NCBI GenBank assembly: GCA_030562195.1
Contig: CM060199.1
Span: 34,616,338-34,680,337, forward strand
DNA: 64,000 nucleotides
Direction: 5' to 3'
Origin: Nipponacmea schrenckii
Taxonomy: Eukaryota; Mollusca; Gastropoda; Lottiidae
The notes under the pieces were generated by a model. The model saw only the letters and a program-made list of their open reading frames with translations, did not search any database and was not told the origin of the DNA. The translations under genes and the position numbers were made by a program. This document shows, piece after piece, positions 54,701 through 64,000 of the stretch (the first letter of the stretch is position 1; every line of letters begins with the position of its first letter).

Positions 54701-57106
54701 TTTTAAACTTACATATATTAAATAAAAAAATATATATTTTTTAGAATTTCTATATATTTTACAATATTTCTTTGTATCATATTTGCCTGTTTCGATATAT
54801 TTCCAAAAATGATTTGATAAGTTCTTATAAATGACTCTAGTTCATAGAATTTCTTTAAACAATTATCACTCCTTTCAAGGAATTTTTTTAATGTGATCAG
54901 ATATGAGGTTCGATAAGCCAATTTTGATTTTATCACGTTGCTTTAAATAATTTATCTTCAGCACTTTAGTAAAACTTCAATAAGGTGGTATTTATTTTTT
55001 AAATAGAGAGATTAATTCCATGACGGCCTCCCTAGACGAATTTTCGTAAAACATTCAAAATGTTACAATTGTATCAGTAAAGAATCAACCTTACACACGG
55101 CACCTAATTATTCGCTAATCAATGTTTGTTGTCTATTCATGTTCAAACAAGAGTTGCTATTGAATTAATTGTTATAATAATTAATAATGTAATACTTGGT
55201 TTGAAAAGGAATATAATAAATATGTATGTGAGCGTGTATAGAAATTAATTATACATGCATATTTATTGTAACTTATTTCACATGCAAACCCGAGAAGAAG
55301 ATTATTTCTTGGTAAAAAATAAAACATTCAAATAACGGCTAGATTCACAATTATTGTACGAAATTGTCTGAAATGTATTGATAAGAGTCGATGTATTTGA
55401 ATATTTCTAAGAATGCGTTTATATGTGCAGCTCTATTCGATTCTCATTCGAGATCCAGACATTAGTAAACGTTATTTAAAGTGGTCATTGACATTCCTAC
55501 ATAAATGGCCGAAATTTATTGACCCAAAGGTCAGCGTATAAATCAAATGGAGTAGAATAGAATCTGAATATTTGTATGTTGTAAATAAAGTAAAATCAAC
55601 AAAATTGATAGTTTTTAGTTGAACGACAGATTTGTGGAGAGAAATAATGGTTGTCTGAGAATTTGAGAAATTGACATGATTAATAATGGAGATATGATAT
55701 ACAACATGATTTTATTACATCTCTATTCTAGTCTCATGTCTATATCTTATAATAACATTCTTATACATTTCATCAATACTATAAATAATAATTAAAATCA
55801 ACATCGCTAATATTTGAGAGAAATTGGCTAATTTTATCGAGGCCTTATCTTTGGTTCCTTACAAACTTATTATTCTATTAAGCCTACATCGCAATATCTT
55901 GTGTACCAGAAAATATTCATCATAATCGTAAGATAAAAGTATACATCTTTGAATTCTTTTTTATGTATTACAATTTATTCAAAAGAACGAGTATTGTCTC
56001 GTCCAAATAGCTTCTATTAATATGATCGAAATTAACATAGACCTTCATAATCATGTAGTATGAATCACAGTACTGGGGTGCATAATATATTAACCGGGGC
56101 ATACAATTACCACATGCTTAAGAAATTTAACCAATTTAGATATTTTCGGGGATACACAAAAGAATATACCCTCGAAACCCCTGGAAAAGCGTTATCTGGT
56201 TATCTGACGAATATATATTCAGACTACATGTATATTGAAACACGTGTTCAACTAGTGTTTTCAGATTATTTCATAATAAACATAATCAATATAACATATT
56301 TTTATCACTTTTTATTTCAAATTTACTTAAGATTTGACCATTTAATTTTTTATCATTTATGAAGCGATAACCCATATTTCTATAAATATAAAACTTAATT
56401 TAAAAACTCACCCATTCGTCTCCTTATACTTTACCGAAATAATTATATTATAAAATATTATACTTGGGTAAAATATAATTTTTTATTGATCAAGGGGGAT
56501 AATTTGATAGGTTTGACAAAACATCAAATTGGATAAACAACGTTCTACTTGGGGGTTCGAAAAGTATTCATTTTATGATGCGATGCCATTTTCATATTTC
56601 AGAAGTAAAAAAGATTTGCTTGTTTGTCTATATATTTTAGTATTAAATGGGACATTTTATGGGTATATTTTAATTGTGCCAATGCTGGTGGTGTTACCAT
56701 TATTCTTTCCCTGATGTGCCATTAGATATAGATATCGTCTTTAGATGTTGGCACTATTAATTACACTGATGAGACTACCAGATTTTGTACCCAAAAAGAT
56801 ACAATATAGACATGTATGGATATGTTATTAAATTGCAATAAACACTTCTATTAATTTAGATTGAGATCCAGCTCGTCTGGGAAACCAGGCACTTTTAAAT
56901 TCAAGTCAGATTTCGGCGGAACATGGCAACTTTTCTTCTGTCAAACGACTCTTCAAAATGTTATATATAATGAGCTATAAGCAAGCAATATTCAACATAT
57001 CAATGTTATGAATATGCTTAAAACACGTATTGATAATTACAAGAAAGAGACAAAACTGTACAAGCTTATAGAGAAAGAATCATCAATTCTTGTACAGTTG
57101 TATACA
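51711..57106. other. Intergenic region, no gene recognised
   Basis: Strongly AT-rich. Open frames up to 100 codons (56060-56362 plus) are rich in Tyr, Ile, Phe and Asn, as expected from AT bias, and show no domain motif. No RNA gene, transposon or regulatory cluster was seen. Confidence 0.6.
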
Positions 57107-57333
57107 GTGCAATTACAAGGCCTGTTCAATCTACACTACATTTTTTTAAATACAAAATTAAATTTCATATGGATTTCAGACACGCAAATAACTAGAGTAT
57201 ATTTTTAAAAATTGATGTGCAATTACAAGGCCTGTTCAATCTTAACTACATTCTTTTTAGATACAAAATTAATTTCATATGGATTTCAGACACGCAAAAA
57301 ATTTATTAAGTATTATTATATTAAAAATTGATA
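57107..57333. repeat. 110-bp tandem duplication
   Basis: GTGCAATTACAAGGCCTGTT starts at 57107 and again at 57217. Both copies continue through a T-run, ATACAAAATTAA and TTCATATGGATTTCAGACAC, and end near TTAAAAATTGAT. They differ by small indels and substitutions, so the event is not very recent. The first copy overlaps a 66-codon frame (57008-57208) that the second copy does not preserve, which argues against coding. Confidence 0.85.
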
Positions 57334-58395
57334 TTCAAAGAGTTACTTTATTTAAATCAAGGACAATTCAAAAGCGTATAGTTCTTGCAAGCGAGAGGAG
57401 CTCTTTTTTTTTTCTTTAATCAGAGTATATACACTGTAAATTATGAGCGTTTTAATATAGAAAATATAGGTAGCTTTTACGATATTTCCAACGGCAATTA
57501 TTTGATGTGATTTTATATTTCAAATACATGTATAGTATTTTACTACTTCGGTTAGTCTAGTTTCCACACTTACTTTTATTTTTGTCACTTCAAATATCGA
57601 ATATTTTCCTATAATTCTCATATTATTAAAAACATTGCAACTGACAAGCAACGTTAAAAGAAAAATTAAACAAAGAGAAATATCAAAAAGATGCAGTAAA
57701 ACTCCGAAAAATTGAAAATGAATGTGTCGACTCGTGAGATATATTCATAGGTACACTTCTACTTTCTTTTTGTGAAGAATTTAAATATGGTGACGATGGA
57801 CACGCTCAATTTCCTCATTTAATTGCTATTTTTATTGTAATTGGGAAATAATTTTGTCATAACGTACACTCAGGATAGATATAATAATTGAAAGTGAATT
57901 GTTTTATTGGAGATTTTCGTCAAACATCAAACGATTTGCAGCCATATGTTAAATTGTCCACTATTCTCATACCTTTGTTATTTTATATACCTATAGGTAA
58001 ATTAGATGAAATTAGTGAACGTTTACGTCTTTGATGTACACCTCCCGTGTGTCAAATTGAACATTACGGTATGTAAGAAATCACTTGAATCTTGGTATAA
58101 TATGTAAAACAGGTCGAAATGGAGGTAAAATCTTTAACTTACAATGTGGTGAAATATTTAATTGAATTTATTTCGTTTCGTAATTATTTCTACATCTACC
58201 TTTGAAATATCAAAGAGTTCGAAATGGTGCCAACTTGAGCTTTAGTTTCTTGATGAAAGAAAGGAAGAAACCTAGCTAATTCTAAATACGTATCATCCTT
58301 CTCATCTCTCCTCTACAATTTGAAGTACTATATTCTGTTAGTTATTTATTTCAATAAAACTATTGATTTAATATAATATTTTGGCATTCTGGGAA
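57334..58395. other. Spacer, nothing recognised
   Basis: AT-rich sequence between the 110-bp duplication and the start of the 25-bp satellite. No gene, repeat or motif cluster was seen. Confidence 0.6.
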
Positions 58396-59072
58396 AAGTA
58401 ATAACTAGTTATTTAAGTCAAGGGTAGTAGGCCCTATCAGTTATATGAAGTCAAAGGTTATATTAGTTATTAAAGTCAAAGGTATTATCAGTTATATGAA
58501 GTCAAAAGTAGTATAAGTTATTCAAGCCAAAGGTAATATCAGTTATATGAAATCAAAATTAATATTAGTTATATACGTCAAAGTAAATATCAGTTATATG
58601 AAATCAAAAGTAGTATAAGTTATCCAAGTCAAAGGTAATATCAGTTATATTATATGAAATCAAAAGTAATATTAGTTATATAAGTCAAAGTAAATATCAG
58701 TTATATGAAATCAAAAGTAATATAAGTTATTTAAGTCAAAGGTAATATCAGTTATATGAAATCAAAGTAATATTAGTTATATAAGTCAAAGGTAATATCA
58801 GTTATATGAAATCAAAGTAATATTAGTTATATAAGTCAAAGGTAATATCAGTTATATGAAATCAAAGTAATATTAGTTATATAAGTCAAAGTAATATCAG
58901 TTATATGAAATCAAAAGTAATATTAGTTATATAAGTCAAAGGTAATATCAGTTATATGAAGTTAAAGTAAAATTAGTTATGTAAGTAACAGTTAATATCA
59001 GTTATATGAAATTAAAAGGAATATTAGTTATATAAGTCAAAAGTAATATCAGTTATATAAGTTAGAAGTAAT
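58396..59072. repeat. Tandem array with alternating 25-bp subunits (50-bp dimers), about 13 dimers
   Basis: Subunit A is AAGTCAAAGGTAATATCAGT followed by TATAT. Subunit B is GAAATCAAAGTAATATTAGT followed by TATAT. They alternate A-B-A-B along most of the array, so the effective unit is a 50-bp dimer. The left edge (58.40-58.62 kb) and right edge (58.96-59.07 kb) are degenerate and the middle is homogeneous. No frame is kept because indels are common. Confidence 0.93.
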
Positions 59073-59580
59073 AACATTTAATACATAAGCAAAAAGCAAT
59101 ATTAGTTGCGTAAAACATTTATTATAGAAGTCAAAAGCAATAATAGTTGCGTAAAACATTTCATATAGAAGTCAAAAGCAATATAGTTGCGTAAAACATT
59201 TCATATAGAAGTCAAAAGCAATAATAGTTGCGTAAAACATTTCATATAGAAGTCAAAAGCAATATTAGTTGCGTAAAACATTTCATATAGAAGTCAAAAG
59301 CAATAATAGTTGCGTAAAACATTTCATATAGAAGTCAAAAGCAATATTAGTTGCGTAAAAGAAGTCAAAAGCAATAATAGTTGCGTAAAACATTTCATAT
59401 AGAAGTCAAAAGCAATATTAGTTGCGTAAAACATTTCATATAGAAGTCAAAAGCAATATTAGTTGCGTAAAACATTTCATATAGAAGTCAAAAGCAGTAT
59501 TAAAAAACATTTCATTAAGTTAAAAGCAATATGATTCTAAAACATTTCATTAAATCAAAAGCATTTAAAAAACATAAGTT
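59073..59580. repeat. Tandem array, 41-bp unit (82-bp alternation), 10 copies
   Basis: The unit is AAGTCAAAAGCAATATTAGT, then TGCGTAAAACATTTCATATAG. TTGCG recurs every 41 bp from 59105 to 59463, ten times. One junction (59351 to 59381) is 11 bp shorter. CAATATTAG and CAATAATAG alternate in most successive units, suggesting an 82-bp higher-order unit. The tail after 59.50 kb is degenerate. The first 21 bases resemble subunit A or B of the array immediately to the left. Confidence 0.93.
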
Positions 59581-62500
59581 TTCAATAATCTTGCGCCTTT
59601 ATAGTTTCGTACTGGTACATTTACTTTAATTTCTGTCCGTAATATACATTACAGTTTGTATATGACGCTTCAACTTTTTGGCCAATATATTGATCTAAAT
59701 TATTTCATGAAAATAAAGAAAACATTGTTATTTCCCGACGCTTGCGAACTAAGAAGGAATCATACAAAATGACATTTACTATATTCTCTCGGTAAATAAG
59801 CAAAAGCAATACCATAACATCAATTGTGTGTGGGAGGTTTGCTATTCAAGCAAGACAAGGGAGACAAATCTAGTTATTATTTCAATTTTAATGATTGCAA
59901 TTTCGATTTTAAGCGCCATATTATTTAAATCTTAACTTAGGGAAAAATCTTTGGACAATATTTGTCTTAAGGACAGAAACATTAGTTCTTTACAAAAACA
60001 GTCGACAATGCTCCCATGGCCCTTAGAGAATAAAAACAACCTTGGTCAAATACGTTGATGAATAACAAAAAAAATAATGTTAAACAAATATGTCGATGAA
60101 TAATATTTCAAAATGTTATGATTATTCATACAGAAAACCGTGTTAATCCTACAACTTATTTCTTTAACAAAGGCTACAGCGGACACTTCAAAGTAACCAT
60201 TTTCTTTGATGTGTGTCGATATACCGTAGGTAGACCAACATGAGGTGCTAATGAAGTGCTATGACGGGTGAAATTTGGCGATATAAAATTTCTTTAAGAA
60301 AAAAGCAAAAAGCTTTTCGTCGATTAAAATAACCCCTATAACTTTACGAGTATTTTATGAGTAAATTTTCCGGTCACAAGAATAAATGTCCTCTTTGATT
60401 TTCATTGGCTTAAAATGAATAAAGAGAAAATATTCTTGGTTTCAAGACAAAAAAAATTGCTTTCTTACACTACTCGTTTTTCATTAACATCGAAAACATC
60501 AAGATAAAACAATCCACTACCCGACATCCCTACTCTAGACTTGTATTTAAAGTTTTGGTTTCCGGATTGATTTAAATGAAGTAAGGAACTCACCGCATCT
60601 TGATCCTTGAAAATAGAGTCTGGCCAAAAAAAGATATTATGGATAGGGGGCGTAGTGGGTAAGATCCCATAAAAATAAGAGGTGTATTCACATTGAGAAA
60701 AAAGTATACACAGATTACATTTTATGGCCTTTATCCGCGTAAAAAATGCAGAAATTATCAATATCAATAACATCGCTCTAGGGCAATATCATCTTTATAT
60801 GTTCTTCGCCCGAGGGTAAATCAAATTTGTTACGTCCCACCTGATAGAGTTGGGCTATGTAATTGTTTTATGGGGTTCACTTTTATTCTTAAAACGTATT
60901 GTGCGCTTTATGGGTTAATACGTTCAAACTCATTATGACGTCACGAAAATGATAATACGTTATATACCGGCGAAAGGTCAACGTGTACATGGATAATTAT
61001 AATAAAGGATTGTGCACGTCTTGTTGTCAGCTACGTCCACTTCCGATTCTGTTATTTTGAAACTTTTTGTGACAGTTATCGTGACAGTGTTGACGTCATT
61101 TTAGTATTTTCAATTTAACATAGCATTCTAGTAAAATGGTTGAAAACGAAGACCTAACAATATTAATGATAATCACTTTATTAGTGGAAGAAATAAGGCC
61201 AAAAACTCATTCTTCACTTCTTTTTATATTTCAAGTAATGTAAAGAAATTCCCTCACAAAATCTACAAGCTTTCATGTCATTAGCGTAATAGTTTGTATG
61301 GATCTAACAGAAAATAAAGCTAGTGCCAGTAGAAAATTCTGTCCAGAAAGTTAATCTTAATGAAAAGGCATTAGGCCTATTGCTATACAAAAATGGAAAT
61401 ATTATGATTCTTCTATTATAGTACACAAGAATAATATGAATACCACATATTCATTTCTCTCATTGAAGATAACAGTTGATAGGGCTATTATTATTTTTAA
61501 GGTACGTCTTCTGTTATTTGTGCACAATAGTGAGGCCTCTTATTATTCAAGGGAGATAACATTCTCTTTTAGAAAATGTTTTCAGTGTTTTGTCTATTTG
61601 ATTGCAGGTAATTTAGATCGACAAGCAGTTAGCATGTAATTCAAATGGATGTTTTATATCTATTTCCAACTTCTTTAGTGTGATGAGAATGATGTAGGTA
61701 AAATCAATACTATAATTACATAATTTATGTACAATTCATAACCAATTACACATACCAAGGGAGGTTATAAAGACTGAAGAATTCGTCCAAGATTCAAGCA
61801 GTCTTGAAGCAGATTTTTGAACCCAGTGTTATCGGAAAATATAGCCTGCTCAAGATGATAAATACCCATTCTGAATGAAATGAATTTGCCCTATCTTTTG
61901 AAATAACAATTAAATGGTGGAAGATATGAAATGTAAACAATTAAGATTGTAAGAAATAAACAACAGCAAATGACTTGGATAGAAATATTATATATATTTA
62001 TATACAGGGTGTGTGTTCACATTTTATCTTTATATTCAAGCTTCTGTACAACTTCACTTTCATTTAATTAATATTTGAAGAGTCTTGTGCCTTGTCGATC
62101 ATATATCAATTTCCTTTTATCAGCACAGTAATTCATGTCTCTTTTCATGTTGATTACATGGCTTATTGTGAAGGATGACAAGAACGTACATTGAACGTCG
62201 TTAATACAAGTTTCCTTCTTTGATCCGATCTCATTATATTTAATTACTTCGATAAGACAAGTAGTTATAACGGTCTTAAAGATTGGACAAATCCAATCAG
62301 AGTTTAATATTCCACACAAAATCGCCCATAATTTATTCACTTTCATTTATTTTTCACTCATTCACTTGTCACTTTTTATGTTGTTTATTTTTCATTTATT
62401 TCCTCCCGATTATTTTCTCTTTTGTTTTATTCAGAAAACAATCACTGTAAATTATATTTGTATTATAAATTTGATGATGCAAACTTGCAAATCTGCATTA

Positions 62501-62739
62501 GTCAACAAAAATGGAGTTTATATTGCCATCGATGCTACGCAAGTAATTACAAGCAATTTTGATCATTTGTGAGTTTGCACAATTAAAATTGATAACAATA
62601 TCATTAAAATCGATGAGTTTTAAAGGCTTCGACAAAGTTGTAATTGACTTTGACTTCTCTTATACTTTAGTTTGTTTGCAGAAGTTGTTTACTTAAAGTA
62701 TGATTATTGAAAGATTGAACTGTTTGTGGTCTGTAGTTT
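59581..62739. other. Intergenic region with a possible regulatory patch
   Basis: No confident gene. It contains the CRE-bearing patch at 60.84-61.10 kb, CAAGGGAGATAAC at 61548-61560 and TAGGCCTA at 61372-61379. The 102-codon minus frame at 60465-60773 has no recognisable domain or splice support. Confidence 0.55.
60840..61100. promoter_or_regulatory. Patch with two perfect CREs and a TATA-like word, possible promoter
   Basis: TGACGTCA occurs at 60936-60943 and again at 61091-61098, 155 bp apart, and GTTATATACCGGCG lies between them. G+C content is above the flanks. CRE palindromes bind CREB/ATF bZIP factors in animals. No downstream gene is recognised on either strand within the window, so the role is inferred only. 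Confidence 0.3.
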
Positions 62740-62960
62740 TGGTGTGGGAAGATTTAATTTTGAGTTTTATCCCTTGTATCAACCATTAAAACCTTGGCCA
62801 CAACAGGGTTTATCATTATAAATATGATCGCCATGTTATTTTGTCCGTCCATGCGACGTTTTTACATAGCTTTATATTAAACGCAGCTTAAGATTGGCAT
62901 CTCAAATCCCTAATTTTGATCCATTTTGATTGAAACTTTTCTTGACAGTGTGTTTTAGTA
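62740..62960. repeat. Possible dispersed repeat remnant
   Basis: Word order such as CGCCATGTTATTTTGTCCGT, CCATGCGACG and TTTTGATTGAAACTTTTC resembles decayed interspersed repeats I associate with molluscan genomes. Only one copy is visible here, so this is recognition by style rather than by a second copy. Confidence 0.25.
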
Positions 62961-64000
62961 GTTTTAATTCAACATTTCACACCGACAAAATTGTAGAAAT
63001 AATGAACTAAAAAACAAATTTGAGGACGAAGAAATTCTAAAATAAGATCTATTAAAGCACAGTTCTTGCCACTGTTTAAAACTTCACACTTTTTTTCTTC
63101 AATGTAACTTACCAATTTCTTAATTAGTAAGGAAATTGAGCAAAGTGAGGTTATTAAAAGCGGTATCATTAGATTGTTTTGTTAAAGGTCAGTATTTTTA
63201 CACCGTTAGAGTTATTGCAATTGTTTATCATTTGATTAAGACAGTGAACTAAAATCAGATAAAAATGGTACAATAAGAAGACGAATGTATTGAAAGTAGA
63301 TTTGCTGGCAAGATGTTAATAAAACGTTATTGTCTCGATATTGAACATGGAATGCCTATTACAGATTATCAATAAAATACTTTTATTTCTACTGGACAGC
63401 ACGTGTATAGACTACTCATAAAACAGGTTCAATAATGAAGAAGACAAATGATGAACTGTTGATAATATTCATAATATGAAGCTATAATATTGACGCAGCA
63501 AATCCTGCGTAAAATTAGTCTGTAAACTAGTCGTGTATTTGTGAACGAAATTATACCATATAGAATAATTACCATTTATCTCAACAATTGAACATTTTTC
63601 ATTCAAGTGTTTGACAGCAAGACGAAATTAAATGAATGTAGTTTTACGTCCTCTTCCGTATCGTTAAGACAGACATCGCGGTGCATATTGCAATGAAGGA
63701 AATTTCGCCGGAACTGCGGCTATACCTTGCTCTTTTTTCGAAGAAACTTAACGTGCACAGCCTATAGCACACGGGGCCTCGATTAATTATCCCATCTTCA
63801 TAATACATGCAAAAGTGAAGCCCATAAATACTTTACTGATCCACCATTTGGTTTCTATAAATTGAATAAAGTTGTCATTCATGACTTATTGATGAAGTCA
63901 AGACTACAGAGGAAAGAAGATTGAAAACAAAAAATCTTTTATGTTTTCTACATTTTTTAGTTTATAACAGCTTTATTTTCTTGCAATTTCAAACATTTTC
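62961..64000. other. Right-edge region, no confident gene
   Basis: AT-rich until about 63.64 kb, then a G+C-richer patch that is open for 41 codons on the plus strand (63642-63767), with an internal ATG at 63693. Otherwise nothing is recognised before the window ends. Confidence 0.5.

Noticed and set aside
60465..60773. 102-codon minus-strand frame
   Set aside because: No recognisable motif and no splice support; length compatible with chance across six frames.
1..64000. tRNA, rRNA, known Hox-cluster microRNA (miR-10 checked by eye) and transposase or reverse-transcriptase genes
   Set aside because: No convincing match on either strand by eye. A covariance-model and translated-repeat search would be decisive.

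Overview
The window is AT-rich eukaryotic DNA: introns and intergenic sequence with very little coding sequence, no operons and no bacterial-type gene packing. The only confident coding segment is at 4934-5426 on the minus strand. It is a 164-codon first coding exon with a strong start context and a consensus splice donor. Its protein is rich in Ser, Tyr, Asn and Gly, resembles the N-terminal half of a posterior (Abdominal-B class) Hox protein, and most resembles lophotrochozoan Post2. The homeobox exon is not in the window, so it should lie beyond the left edge after an intron longer than 4.9 kb. A lophotrochozoan, most likely a mollusc, is suggested by this exon type, the long empty flanks, scattered AAGTTATCTCCCTTT-like motifs and diverged dispersed repeats. 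This assignment is inference.

Layout. 1-4933 is the 5' part of the intron after exon 1. 5445-19495 is upstream sequence that may be a 14-kb intron in the 5' untranslated region: an acceptor sits just before the coding exon, and a consensus GAG|GTAAGT donor at 19495 ends a G+C-rich, apparently noncoding minus-strand segment (about 19496-19796). The remaining 44 kb has no recognisable gene. It holds four tandem satellite arrays: 66-bp units at 23.9-25.7 kb, 62-bp units at 49.1-51.7 kb, 25/50-bp units at 58.4-59.07 kb and 41/82-bp units at 59.08-59.58 kb. It also holds a 110-bp duplication at 57.1-57.3 kb, dispersed repeat remnants near 3.1, 41.5-42.2 and 62.8 kb, and G+C-richer islands with perfect CRE palindromes at 47.7-48.3 and 60.9-61.1 kb that could be regulatory.

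How it fits together. The simplest model is one posterior Hox gene read right to left, with a distal noncoding first exon near 19.7 kb, a coding exon at 5.4-4.9 kb and its homeobox exon off the left edge. Everything further right would be upstream intergenic or cis-regulatory DNA colonised by satellites. The most unusual structures are the 62-bp array, in which about 25 of some 40 units carry the palindromic E-box TCACGTGA, and the pair of adjoining arrays at 58.4-59.6 kb, where the second unit appears to be the first unit plus a new 16-bp segment. Several short open stretches with better than background composition are listed as candidates only.
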